A stretch of DNA of 64,000 nt from Lumbricus rubellus. Its lineage: Eukaryota > Annelida > Clitellata > Crassiclitellata > Lumbricidae. The DNA is taken from assembly GCA_945859605.1 (NCBI GenBank), contig OX243814.1, positions 17,828,387 through 17,892,386 on the forward strand. Reading direction: 5' to 3'. This document shows, one piece after another, positions 22,246 through 33,542 of this stretch (its first letter is position 1; every line of letters starts with the position of its first letter). The notes beneath the pieces are model-generated. The model was not told the DNA's origin, did no database searches, and saw nothing but the letters and a program-made list of their open reading frames with translations. Position numbers and translations under genes: made by a program.

Positions 22246-22401
22246 CTTTTTCGAGGGCGTCGATCTGTTGGGCAGTAAAGGACGTTCGGTTCCTCTGCAG
22301 CTTCCTCTTCAGGCGCATGCGCATCTGTTCGTCGTCGTCGCCATTTTGTGCGGAGTTGCTTCCGTCGCTACTTCCGGTCTCCAGATGATGACTTCCGTTT
22401 T
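22246..22401 (-). CDS. Pax6: Pax6 homeobox exon 1 (acidic linker and HD helix 1)
   Basis: The 156-nt exon (phase 1 in and out; acceptor GCAAACAG, donor AAAG|GTCAGA) encodes [16 protein letters not shown], then an acidic [14 protein letters not shown] stretch, then [18 protein letters not shown], homeodomain residues 1-18. Phase and position of the exit match vertebrate PAX6, where the corresponding exon is three nt longer. A tRNA-derived SINE lies 70 nt upstream and a MITE starts about 50 nt downstream. Confidence 0.96.
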
Positions 22402-22471
22402 CTGTTTGCAGCAGATAATTAAAAGGAATATGATCTTCAGTCAACCGTATCATCATTATTTCCCCATGATT

Positions 22472-22602
22472 TTCCATTTATACAGCGCCATTATATCTAG
22501 TGACCGCGTGTGAAGGACTTGCTCAAGCTCCCTACGCTTGAGATGGATTCGAACCTGGAACCTTCCGGCTCCAAGGCACCATACTCCCACACCACCGAAC
22601 CA
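22472..22602 (-). mobile_element. tRNA-derived SINE, shortened copy
   Basis: On the minus strand: GTGGTGTGGGAGTATGGTGC, then CCTTGGAGCCGGAAGGTTCC and GGTTCGAATCC (B box), then CAAGTCCTTCACAC, ending GGCGCTGTATAAATGG. It matches the fuller copies at 33251-33467 and 38594-38800 with internal deletion. It lies about 70 bp upstream of the first homeobox exon. Confidence 0.75.
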
Positions 22603-23053
22603 TATATGTGCTCTATTTACGAATGTATTTAATTACAATATTAGGAGAAACTTCACTTGGAAATGCATTTGAATGTGAAAAAAACAGAAAATAAATCGCA
22701 TTTACATGCTGAGATGTATAATGTACATTATTGTACATTATATTCGAATGCTGCAGAGATATTATGAACTGACTCCATCTGCTACACAGATCTACTTGTG
22801 GATCGATTTGTGGCAATTCATCATTAAAGTCTCATGGTCACCGCTTAGTCTGACTTTGTAAACCTACTGTATGTGTCTACATTATAATCTATTATAATAT
22901 CAGCTGTATTTTTAGATTTTATATAGCTGATCAATATACTGTAGCAATGTGTGTGTAGCACTGTGTGCGCATGTACGACGTTATCTGCATGTATGAATGT
23001 ATACGCAGGCATGCATAATGTATATAGTCTATGAATGTTTGTATGCATGTACG

Positions 23054-23198
23054 CAGGGTGAGAATTGCCGGGGGGTTGGGGGGGTTCAACCCCCCCAGTC
23101 TTTCTTAGAGCCCCATGTTAAAGTAGGTTTTTTATACCCCAATTTCAAGTTTATCATAGGCCAACCCCCCCAGTTATTTTTCCACAATTCTCATACTG
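23054..23198 (+). mobile_element. hAT-like MITE family B, copy 2, perfect 8-bp TSD
   Basis: The left end CAGGGTGAGAATTG and the reverse complement of the right end, CAGTATGAGAATTG, match at 12 of 14 positions. CATGTACG flanks both sides (23046-23053 and 23199-23206). Its right border is directly followed by the (GTAT)n array. Confidence 0.85.
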
Positions 23199-23202
23199 CA
23201 TG

Positions 23203-23560
23203 TACGTATGTATGTATGTATGTATGTATGTATGTATGTATGTATGTATGTATGTATGTATGTATGTATGTATGTATGTATGTATGTATGTATGTATGTA
23301 TGTATGTATGTATGTATGTATGTATGTATGTATGTATGTATGTGTGTGTGTGTTTGTGTGTGTGTGTGTATGTGTGTGTAAGCATGCATGCATGCATGCA
23401 GGCAGGCAGGCAGGCAGTCAGGTAGGTAGGTAGGTAGGTAGGTAGGTAGGTAGGTAGGTAGGTAGGTAGGTAGGTAGGTAGGTAGGTAGGTAGGTAGGTA
23501 GGTAGGTAGGTAGGTATACATTGTAGGTAGGTAGGTAGGTAGGTAGGTAGGTAGGTATTG
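23203..23560. repeat. Compound array (GTAT)n-(GT)n-(GCAT)n-(GGCA)n-(GGTA)n
   Basis: About 140 bp of GTAT, then GT, a few GCAT and GGCA units, and about 130 bp of GGTA broken once at 23517-23523. The serial change of one base per motif suggests stepwise growth by slippage. Long Tyr/Val/Cys/Met and Thr/Tyr/Ile/His frames here are artefacts. Confidence 0.95.
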
Positions 23561-23749
23561 CATGCATGTAATACATGTGAGTATGTGTATATCTATGTGT
23601 GTATACGTGTGCGCGTGCATGAGTGCATGTGTGTGTGTATAAATAGAAATTAATTTAGTAACTACATGTATATTGAGCAGCCACATAAGCAGCAGTCACC
23701 ATGCAGTACTGCCGTGCTGTGTGAAATCAGGAGGACATACAGAGAGACA

Positions 23750-24640
23750 AAAGAGAAGAGATTTTATACAAAGACTGAAAGAGCGACAGAGAGAGAAACA
23801 GACAGAGACAGAGAGACAGGAACATATCGAATAAGTTAGGCATACAGAGGGTTTGATATGAGAGAGAAACAGACAGAGACAGAGTGACAGAAATAGATAG
23901 AATAATAGTTAGGCATACAGAGGGTTTGATATGAGAGTAGACAATAAGTCAACCGATCATCATGCAGTTTTTGATGCTGCAGTACCACCGTTTTCCATCA
24001 GTATACCTGTGGCGCACCCATGCTGCACAACAGAGACATACGGACATACAGAGACATACACAGACAGCATAGTAAAGGAACAGAGAAGGAGAAGAAGCAA
24101 CAGGAGTAGGATAGGATAGACAGGAAGATGAATGATGGAACATTCTAGAAGATGGATGACGAGAAAGAGGAGTGATGAGAGCATTGATTGATGAAGCAAG
24201 ACAGATAGAGGAGAGATACAGACAGAGACGGGGAGAGAGAGAGACAGACAGACAGAGAGAAGCGATGAAAGTATTGATGAATCGAGACAGATAGAGACGG
24301 GGCGAGATACAGACAGATAGAGACTTAGAGGAAGACAGACAGACAGAGACGGGGAGAAAGAGATACAACCAGACAGACAAACAGAGAGAGACAAAGACAG
24401 AAACAGATAGAGAAACAGACAGACAGAGACAGAGACAGCGACAGATGCAGAGACACAGACAGAGACATATAGACAGAGACAACAGACAGAGACGTACAGA
24501 CCGAGACAGTCACAGATATAAACACAGATACAAAGACAGAGACATACAGACAGACAGAGACATACAGACACAGACAGACACAGACACAGGGAGAGACAGA
24601 GACAGACAGATAGAGAGGAGGGAAGCCGGGTCTTTGCCGC
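23750..24640. repeat. GACAGA/GAGACA purine-rich minisatellite
   Basis: Long stretch of GACAGAGACAGACAGA with diverged blocks, including AGAGGGTTTGATATGAGA, which occurs twice (around 23846 and 23918). Confidence 0.85.
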
Positions 24641-24849
24641 TGGCTCATCAAAGCCGATCGTCATCGGTGTGGTGGGTGAGCTACAGTCGGTCAGCAGACG
24701 TGGGAGGAGGGAGGAGGAAAGAGGGAGGAGGAAAGAGGGAGGAGGAGGGAGGAGGACGGTGAGAAGCAAAGGCTTCAATTTTCCGCGTCGTTTGACGACG
24801 GTTGGCGCATTTCTTTCGGTCGGATGAACGTCGAAACGAATGCGAATCG

Positions 24850-24962
24850 TGACAGACAGACGCACACAGACAGACAGACGCACACAGACAGACAGAAGGA
24901 CAGACAGACAGACGCACACAGACAGACAGACAGACAGACATACAGACAGACAGAAAGACAGG
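24850..24962. repeat. CACACAGACAGACAGA array
   Basis: Short units GACAGACAGACGCACACA repeated several times, pure purine/AC alternation. Confidence 0.9.
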
Positions 24963-25424
24963 GATGGTGAGTGGGAGGGAGGGTGGGAGTAGGAGGCAGT
25001 TCCCTTCTGTCGCTTGCCGTATGGCCCTCACCCGCATACCCCCTCCTCCAACTGCACGAGGGTGGGGTGGGGAGGGTGATGGTGGCAACCCCATCTAACC
25101 GACTAATGATCCCACCCAATGCCGTTCGACCTGTCCCTGTATGGCATCCTATCTATAGGTAAACCTAATTATTACACCTATACTACATGTATGCGTGCAT
25201 GGACTTGTTGGTTCCCTCTCGAAATTTCATGAACTCACTAAGGTCGACAAAGAACTGTGTAAGGAGATGATAGAAACGGAATCTGGTGCATGATTTACAA
25301 ATGCATAATAATTATGTGTATAAGAATTATATTAGTGTATGTGTTTTATACGGAGGTACAACGACAGACACAAAGGAAAGGAATTATAAGAGGCCAGAGA
25401 GGGATAGAAAGCAGCAGACAGTTG

Positions 25425-25840
25425 GACAGAATGAGGGAGAGGGACAGAGACAGAGGTGTATAGAGACAGCGTGGATATGACAGACAGACAGAGGGAGACA
25501 GAGAGACACAGAGGGGAAAAGAGAATGGCACGGAGAGTCTAGAGAGGAAGATAATTGGACGGAGAAAAAAACACACCGAGACAGAGATAGAAGGAGAGTG
25601 AAAGAGACATACAGAGACAAAGCGATTGAAACAGATAGGCATAACCAGACAGAGAGAGAGACACACACACAAATACACAAAACACAGAGCGACAGTCAGA
25701 GAAAGAGTCAGACAGACACAGAGACACAGAGGCAGAGAGACAGATACAGAGAGAGAGACATACAGAGAGAGAGACAGACACAGAGAGACAGAGACAGGGA
25801 AACAGAGAGACAGACAAGGAGAGACAGAGAGAGAGAGATC
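25425..25840. repeat. GACAGA/GAGAGA purine-rich array
   Basis: Same class as the array at 23750-24640, with AGAGAGAGACAGACA units. Confidence 0.85.
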
Positions 25841-26221
25841 AGCGCTGACGAGATAGCAGGGTTGATTAGGTGCATTATTTGGTGAAATTAGTTTTGCGGC
25901 TTAGTCGCTAGTGGGGGCTGCCTGCGGCGACGGCGACGGCAGCGGACCGATCGCTGGACGGACGGACGGACGGAGGGAGCAGGGGCTGGCGAGGGGGCCA
26001 TTGGTCCATCGGTCCATTGGTCGGTCGGTCGATGCCAAGGTATGAAAGGGACGGAGTTAGGCGTTCAATGCATTCGTAATTATCAGCAACATATCGCATT
26101 TATATAGCGCCATCTTCATGGACATACGCACAAACACACAAACACATACCATGGATGATCTCGTTCAGGCGGTCAATGTCTTTCTATTTCCACTTCTTTC
26201 CTCCATCGGTCCCCATTTCCT

Positions 26222-26370
26222 GCCTCTGCGTTCTCTGTCTGTGTCTGTCTGTCTGTGACTCTGTCTGTGTCTGTGTCTGTGCCTCTGTCTGTTTGTCTCG
26301 CTCTGTCTGTCTGTCTCTCTGTCTGTCTGCCTCTCTAACACACTCTCTCTCTCTTTCTTTCTCTCTCTCT
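26222..26370. repeat. TCTG/TCTC pyrimidine array
   Basis: CTGTCTGTGTCTGTCTGTC units followed by CTCTCTCTCTTTCTTTC. Confidence 0.9.
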
Positions 26371-26818
26371 CTAATATTTTATATATATATGTCTTGTCTC
26401 TATTTATTAGTCTATGGGCCCATATCTATGTGTCTATTAGTATTCTGACGATGATGTCATGAGCGCCCAAACAAGGGGAAAGAGGGACACTTGGCCCTTC
26501 CCCGAAAATTGACGCCTAACGTTTGAACCATTTCTGGTTTTTAACCACTAATTTTTGGTTTTAACTAATTTCCTTGCACTGAAGCACCAATAATAATACA
26601 GAAAACGCATCCAGGCTATACAAAGAATTAGGCTAGACTGTATTCTAAAAAATACCCATGTTCTTAATATTCTGTTTGCATTTTTAAAACTCTTGCCAAA
26701 AATGTAGCCTCTCCTATAAAAAAATATATGCGAGCTCCCGTGGATGATGTGAATCAACATTAAATTTGTGTAGCGCCTATATCTACTTGAATCTTCTCTC
26801 AAAGACAGAAATGTCTAC

Positions 26819-27116
26819 CTTTCTTGTAGTTGGACTGCGATCGATTCGTGTTGGTCGTCTGGTGATATTGGTTGGATGCGGTGATCGGTGTGAGATGCGA
26901 CAGTTCGGAGGCTGAGTTCGGTGAGTACCAGATGTTCGATCGATTCCATGATCCTCCTCCTCCTGATCCTCCTCCACCGGACCCTCCTCCACCTCCAGCG
27001 CCACCTCCACCACTGAAGATTCCGAAAGCATCGTAGAGAGGACTGGATCCGGAACCAGGAATCTTCTGACCGTCGCTCGATGAGAGATTCCGGAGAACCC
27101 GGTTGATGGACGAAAC
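26819..27116 (-). CDS. Pax6: Pax6 linker exon with natural (GGGGS)3
   Basis: The 298-nt exon enters in phase 0 and leaves in phase 1, as the vertebrate linker exon does. It starts VSSINRVLRNLSSSDGQ, the C-terminal end of the paired domain. A 22-residue Gly/Ser/Ala block follows at 26949-27014, containing GGGGSGGGGSGGGGS. Then comes SWNRSNIWYSPNSASELSHL and an Asn/Gln/Thr-rich segment ending SQSNYKK. Acceptor TTAG lies at the end of a 130-nt pyrimidine-rich minisatellite; donor is G|GTAGAC. No in-frame ATG lies near the acceptor, so simple ORF listings miss this exon. Confidence 0.93.
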
Positions 27117-27252
27117 CTAAGGACAACAGACAATAGAAAATAGACGATAGACAACGGACAATAGAAAATAGACGATAGACAACGGACAATAGAAAATAAA
27201 CAAAAGACAATAGAAAATATACAATAGAAAATAGACAATAGACAACAGACAA
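27117..27252. repeat. About 28-bp minisatellite supplying a polypyrimidine tract
   Basis: Units of ACAATAGAAAATAGACGATA and GACAACGG. On the minus strand this reads TTTCTATTGTCTATTTTCTA directly up to the TTAG acceptor of the linker exon. Confidence 0.85.
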
Positions 27253-27844
27253 TATAAACGTTTTGAAGGTCCGTAAACATAAGTTATGATCGCCTCAGTG
27301 GAGGCTCTCACACCAGCAGTGGGCCTATATAGTGGGCCGGGCACTTGTTTCCCGCATGTGGGTCGATAGCCTACAGCACAAGCCAGGAATGCGATACAGT
27401 AGCATCACTTCCTATTAAGTTCAACAGCGAAACGTACATGTAAGGTAGTCTGGCACGTCCTTAATAATTGATTAAGCCCCAGAGGATACATCACATAGGT
27501 ATATGGGCAATCATGCGGGCTAAAATCGGTTTTTCAATCCTCCCCCCCCCAAAAAAAAACACATCTATTCTGTGTCTCTAAACGAGTATAACGCATTGGG
27601 ATTTATCATCTATGACTATGTATAGTATTGTATACTGTATTTCAAGGTTTTTCCATTCAGTTTCTGTTGGATAGAGATCGTTAACAGGATGAATATAATT
27701 ATCGATTGTTTGTCGAACGTTTAGCGACTCATTCGCGAGTTGATGGAACTGTAATTAAAACGTCGACGATCGATCAAGTTTCGTCTGCTACGAAAGAAAT
27801 GACCGTTGCTATGCACAGTGGGCGGCGTTCTTTCAACACTTCCT

Positions 27845-28054
27845 CCCTCTATTATCTAACCTCTTTGTCCTTCCTTCTTTCCTCTCTTTTATCTCTGTCT
27901 CTCTTTGTCTCATCTCTGCGCCTGTATTTGCCTATACATGTGTCTTGTCTGTCTTTGTTCCTCTCTAGTCTCTATCTTTCTCTGTCTCTCTGTCTCTCTG
28001 TGTCTCTCTGTCTATGTCTCTGTCTCTGTCTCTCTGTCTCTGTCTCAGCCTCTG

Positions 28055-28126
<72 letters not shown>

Positions 28127-28262
28127 CCTTTGATTCTCTGTCTTTCTCAGTCTCTGTCTGCCTGTCTCCAGCTGTCTGTCTCTCTGTCTGCCCCTGTCTG
28201 TCTGTGTGTTGGTATGTCTCTCTCTCTCTCTGCCTCTCTCTCTCTCTCTCTCTCTTTCTTTC
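27845..28262. repeat. (TC)n/(TCTG)n pyrimidine tract with a pure (CT) core
   Basis: Includes about 50 bp of uninterrupted CT around 28070-28124. Frames of 225 and 123 codons through it are artefacts. Confidence 0.95.
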
Positions 28263-29914
28263 TTTTCATAATATGACGACGATACGTCGCAGTGATCGAC
28301 GTGAAAGGCATTGCAGAGCCACACGGTCATCACCCTCATCGCCTTCCAACCCCCCACCCCACCCACACCCGTTCGTGTGCTGAGGGAAGACTACGCAGGC
28401 GTCCGTCGTATATATGTGTATGATAATAGTAATTGCTGGTCTCTATAAACCATCCATTGTCAACGAGATAATTGAAACCCTACGATATAAGGACCGACGC
28501 TGCGTCTTCGACTTCAAAGTGTGCGCTCCTCGTCATTGAGACCATGAGGATCAGAGAGAGGATCAGAGAGAGGAGAGGATGAGAGAAGAGAGGATGAGAG
28601 AGAGAGAGAGAGGACGCCGAAGCCAGATCATGCATAGTCTAAATCCATTGCATACACAGCGGGGTCCCGGATGACGATTTCAAGGATCGAAGAGAGGAAG
28701 AGAAGAGAGGAAAGGAAGAGAGGAAGGGAAGAAAGGAAGAGAAGAGATGGGGTATATAGGCAAGGAGTGAAACAGCGACCGATGACTTATGAGGAATAGA
28801 TTGGGGTAGAGGTGAGAGGGAAGGAGGGTTATATGTTGCATGCTTGCACGATGTAAAATGACGAATGGAAATGTGAAAAATGGAAGAACTTTGTGACGAA
28901 GACGAAAGAGTGGCGGGAGGTGGGAGGAGAGAGGAGGAGATGGAGACTGTCATGAGTATAATAGAGATGTGTGGAAGGACTGACGAGGAGGAGGAGACAC
29001 AATAGGATACCATGAGTTGAAATATTAAAGTAAAAGAAAAGCTATACGAGGAAAAGGATAAAAGGAGAACCAAAGAGAGAAAAGATTATACAGCGGTAGG
29101 CCTCATTAATAATATTTTGGAAAATTATAGGATAAAGAAAGTGAGTGAGAATGAGATTGAGAGAAGAAACACAGGGGGGAGATAGAGAGATAGAGAGACA
29201 GATAGACAGATAGACAGACGGACAGATAGACAGACAGACAGACGGAGAATGGAAGAACAGAGTGAAACACAAACCGGTAGATTTTCGAAATTAATCAGGT
29301 AAAGGCACACATGCAATGTTATACAGACCGACACATACACACAGAGCTACACACGCACACACACAGAGAGAGACACACACAGAATCGCAACAAGCAAACA
29401 GAGACACCACATTTTCAAAGCTCATGTATACACGGAATCCTCTAACAAAGCCCCATAGTCATTGAATAAATAAAGATGATGACGGCCTTCTATGTCATAA
29501 CAGAGGATTAAGACATGTCGTGTGGTTCTTTTGAGGCCACGTTCTTCATTCAAAAGACATGGCATACGACCGACGGTCCCGACCGACCAACCGCGCTAAG
29601 CTGACAACACCGCATGGATGATAGGTCGACAGACCTCAAGTTTTTGCAAGTTTTGTCAAGATTTAATCTTCATCTGCAAGTAAAACTGTTTCTTTTGACA
29701 GCTTGTAATACATAGACCTTCTGACTGGACAGAATGGCTGGATGGAGGTGCTTATAAGGACCAAGATTGTATCTCGGTGTCGGGTTGCTTGGTTGAAATG
29801 TGATTCAAGTAAAAGAAACTTCAATATATGAATGCAGTCTGCCGCTGCATATGAAAACGATCAACAGGTGGAAATTTGTTGCCCTTTCTCAATACAACAG
29901 AAGCGGGTTTTTCG

Positions 29915-30075
29915 TTGTATATTGTATATTGTATGTTGTATGTTGCATATTGTATATTGTAAATTGTGTGTAGTGTATTGTATATTGTATGTTGTATGTT
30001 GTATACTGTATACTGTGTAAGTGTGTATTGCATATTGTATATTGTATATTGTTATTATTGTATATTGTACATTGT
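29915..30075. repeat. TATTGTATAT/GTATGTT minisatellite
   Basis: Repeats of TTGTATATTGTATGTTGTAT. Both strands read as short Tyr/Ile/Val frames, not coding. Confidence 0.9.
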
Positions 30076-31136
30076 ATACCAATTCCACTATACTTCCACT
30101 ATATATTTTGCAACAACCATTGTTATACCATCCAATTGTTATTAATTTTTAACAATGTAAACATCGTCGCGAGTGGAAAACCTGGCGAGGACGACCCGAC
30201 GTATAATTATGTCGTATAGGCCTACCTCTGCAGATAGGACTTAGTCCTACAACAGAGACATCGAAGGAAGAAGGTCTCGATATCTGGGTATAGGTGACTT
30301 GGTTAGTGAGGGTGGGGGGAAATAATCGTATGATTGATGGAGCGACGAAGAGTGCATCGGAAGAAAGAAGGACCATACGCCGCATCCACGGTCCTCCTCC
30401 CCCTCCTTCAACGACCCACTGAGATGCTATTGCTGCTGCTGCTGGCTCAGCCTCCGTCTCAGCCTCCGCCTCCATCTCCGCCGCAGCATAGCGGTCGTTG
30501 TCATAACGCTGGGCAAAAAGCCGGCGCAAAATCAATTTGCGGGACACGAAATGGAATCATATCGCGGGTGGGGGGAAGAGGGGCGCGCACGGCGCAGGCG
30601 GGGAGCCAGTGTAATTCGATCATCGACTGATTTGCATTCATTTCGTCAATGAATTGTGCATCGTTTGGGCCGGATCAATGGACAGCAGAGGATGAGTTAT
30701 GCCAAGTCACGTGTCTAATGGGGGAGGGAGGAATGGGGAGGGTGGGGGAGGAAGGAAGAGAGGGAGGATGGGAGGGTCTAGCCAACTGTAGGGGGTGGAG
30801 ATGAGTCTGTGGTTTGTTGTTTTGGGTCGGAAGAGAAGTTCGTTGTATCATAGGGTGGTGTCGATTATGCTAAGTATGCTGGGTCATTTGGTGGGACTAT
30901 AGATACATGTATGCGTGTAGAACAAAATTATATGAGGTCACTGGATACCATAATAAATATCTTATAACTGATATACCTGGTAATGCTTAAGAACAATGCT
31001 GAATGCGTCACAAAAATTATTTGAATGCTATTACAATGTATAGTTGCATAATTTATCTATGCATGTATGTATGCATGTGTGTATATGGATTATGGACATT
31101 TATATAGCGCCTTAGAAGTTTCTTGAAGGAGCAATA

Positions 31137-31285
31137 AATCCATAGAATGAATGAACGAACGAAAGAACAAATGAGAGAACTAATGAATGCATGAATGATT
31201 GAATGAATGAACGAATAAATGAACGATTGAACGAACGAACAAATGAAAGAACAAACGAATAAATTAATTAATTAATTAATTAATG
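31137..31285. repeat. GAAC/GAAT/TTAA tetranucleotide array next to a Pax6 donor
   Basis: GAATGAATGAACGAACGAAA units grade into ATTAATTAATTAATTAAT, ending about 30 nt from the 31315 donor. Confidence 0.9.
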
Positions 31286-31314
31286 CGTTGATTGTTTGCT
31301 TGTGTGATTCTTAC

Positions 31315-31530
31315 GCTGGGTATGTTCTCCTGTGAGCAGATTTCTTCGGAGAGCAGCCTGTCTCGTATCTCCCACGCGAATATCGACGGACACTCTCGCT
31401 TGTACTGAGCGATCCTGTGTACGACGCTACTCGTTGCCACCCTCGGCTTACTGCCACCGATCGTCCGAGGTCGAATTGATCCACTCTCGTAGTAACGACC
31501 GAGAATCTTACTTACACAACCGTTCGACAC
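31315..31530 (-). CDS. Pax6: Pax6 paired-domain exon 2 (end of PAI, linker, RED subdomain)
   Basis: The 216-nt exon is in phase 0 at both ends (acceptor CTTAG, donor AGC|GTAAGA). It encodes [20 protein letters not shown], then [13 protein letters not shown] and the RED helices [17 protein letters not shown], ending ENIPS. Asn47 of the paired domain is present. SSVVHRIAQ replaces the usual EVVxKIAQ-type residues and SEEICSQ marks lineage divergence. A TTAA/GAAY microsatellite begins about 30 nt beyond the donor. Confidence 0.97.
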
Positions 31531-31559
31531 CTAAGATAACGACAAAACAATTATTAATT

Positions 31560-32100
31560 AACGGTACATGCAGTGCGGAAATTAAAATTTTCTAAACATT
31601 GAGGAGGGACATTTACTGAAGTTTTAAACGATGTTTTTCAGCAATGAAATCATGAGTAATTTTGTTAAGGTGACAGTTTACAATTATACCGTTACAGCGT
31701 GCAAATCCCAAAAGTTGCAAACAATTGGAAGGGACAGTTATTGAAGTCTTAAATCATGTCTTTCAGCAAAGAAATAATGAGAAATGTTGAAGCGATAACA
31801 GCTTAAAGCCTTACAAAATTTCAATGTCACCATTGCAGTGTGGAAATTTAAAACAATGGAAGGGATGATTTTCAAGTCTATCAGCACTAAATTGCTGAGC
31901 AATTTCGATAAAATTAGGCCTACAGTCTAAAATACTACCATTGCAGTGTGGAAAGAAAAAAATCAAAAATGGGCAGGGGCGCATCCCTTCTGTAAACCAC
32001 TTCCCTGCTCGGCTCTTCGCTGAGCAGGGGAGGGTTTTGGAGTTTGGCGCCTCGTTTGTTCACCCCACCCGGAAACCAAGTCTCCGCCTATATGCACAAT
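31560..32100. repeat. Diverged repeat element in a Pax6 intron, about 110-140-bp units
   Basis: CAGTGYGGAAATT-type words recur at about 31572, 31697, 31836 and 31944, with TTTCAGCAATGAAATCATGA-like sequence between. The block ends with a GC hairpin (CCCTGCTC and GAGCAGGG, 32003-32029). The same words occur in the element at 40013-41403, so both derive from one repeat family. Confidence 0.6.
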
Positions 32101-32240
32101 TGCACATAGGTAATTAATTTAAAGAACTATTCTAAACTAAATGTATTTTTTTTAATTGCCGTGCGCTCACCCACAGGATTCCTTCCATATTCCTTTCAGC
32201 ATTCACACTCTTTGGGTCAACTTGGCGCCTATGTACTTTA

Positions 32241-32435
<195 letters not shown>

Positions 32436-32524
32436 TTAGTATATATGGTAATCATCTTTCCCCTCATTTGTTCCTAGCTATAATTTATATATACAAGCAG
32501 AGATGGAGAGTGAATGATAGAGAA

Positions 32525-32606
32525 TGCAAAAAGTGAATGAGAGAGAGGGGAGAGAGAGAGACAGAGACAAACAGAGACAGAGACAGAGAGAGAGAGACAG
32601 AGAGAC

Positions 32607-32682
<76 letters not shown>

Positions 32683-32745
32683 AGAGCGAATGAGACGCAG
32701 AGACAGAGACACAGACAGAGACAGAGACACAAACAAGGACTAAGA
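32525..32745. repeat. (GA)n/(GACA)n purine microsatellite
   Basis: About 70 bp of uninterrupted GA near 32608-32677, flanked by GACAGA units. Confidence 0.95.
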
Positions 32746-33250
32746 CAGATAGAGAGGGGATCACTGCTGCATAACAATATCACTCTATCACTCACTCTCC
32801 ATCTATACCTCTGCTTGTCTATCCGTCTCAGTCCGTGTTTCTTTTCCTGCTTGTGCACGATGGACAGCAGAGTGCATATAACTTATAAGGATGCACGAAC
32901 CAATGCCTTTCTCCTTCCATCGTTGCTTTCCCAACATTGACAGACAGTCTGTGACGGGAGGGCCAGGTAACCGAGAACGGGTCATTAAACAACAATGCGA
33001 TTAAGTCAACCGCTAGGTGGCGGTTATGCACTCAGTGAACTCCGAAGAAGAAGAAGGAGATTCCGACAGGTGGTCGTTACGTCATCAGCGGTCAAAGACT
33101 CGGGATTAGGAGCATATAATTATTATATATACTTTCATTACATCTGAAGCCATAACCTGGTCAGAGTATATTATATACAGCCAAAGAATAATGAAAGGAG
33201 GGATGAGCGGCGAGCGCCCTGTAATTGTGACTATTGCCTCATGGTGTCTG

Positions 33251-33467
33251 TTTGTTTGTATGTGCACTTGTTATAGCGCCCCTTCAAGCTCTCTCTACTC
33301 AGAGGCGCTCCCGAATGCAGAGCGGACACTGCATCGGAGTTTCACGCCGCATCGCTGAGCAATTGTGAGTGAAGAACTTGCTCAAGGTCCTTACGCGGCG
33401 AGGTGGATTCGAACCTCGAACCTTCCGGCTCCAAGGCAACGACGCCACCACTACACCACCGCGCCCC
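33251..33467 (-). mobile_element. tRNA-derived SINE, near full-length copy
   Basis: On the minus strand it begins GGGGCGCGGTGGTGTAGTGG (A-box-like TGGTGTAGTGG), followed by CCTTGGAGCCGGAAGG and the B box GGTTCGAATCC. The body reads CAAGTTCTTCACTCACAATT, and the tail GGGGCGCTATAACAAG. RNA polymerase III promoter boxes plus a shared non-tRNA body define a SINE. It is about 90% identical by eye to 38594-38800. Confidence 0.85.
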
Positions 33468-33542
33468 ATGTCATCGTTGGGTTTGTCATTTCTTATCATC
33501 CTCATCATTATCATCACCATCTCTGATAGATATAACTATAAC

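Larger units (their letters stand above)
22402..26818 (-). other. Pax6 intron (4.4 kb), repeat-rich
   Basis: Contains a SINE, MITE B copy 2, the GTAT/GGTA compound array, two long GACAGA purine blocks, GGAC repeats near 25957-25975 and a TCTG block at 26225-26370. The 319-codon minus frame at 23960-24919 is Cys/Leu/Ser/Val low complexity across these repeats. No exon was recognised. Confidence 0.5.
27117..31314 (-). other. Pax6 intron between RED exon and linker exon (4.2 kb)
   Basis: Besides the acceptor minisatellite it holds a TC block (27845-28262), GA patches (28545-28620, 29165-29250), a TATTGTATAT repeat (29915-30075), a GC-richer segment at 30330-30620 and a GAAY array. No exon was recognised. 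Confidence 0.5.

Noticed and set aside
23960..24919. 319-codon minus-strand frame
   Set aside because: Built from GACAGA repeats within a Pax6 intron, with Cys-Leu-Ser-Val repetition and no motif.
26783..27280. 165-codon minus frame across the linker exon
   Set aside because: It uses the wrong frame. The frame in phase with the neighbouring Pax6 exons (VSSINRVLRNL) lacks a start codon and is the real one.
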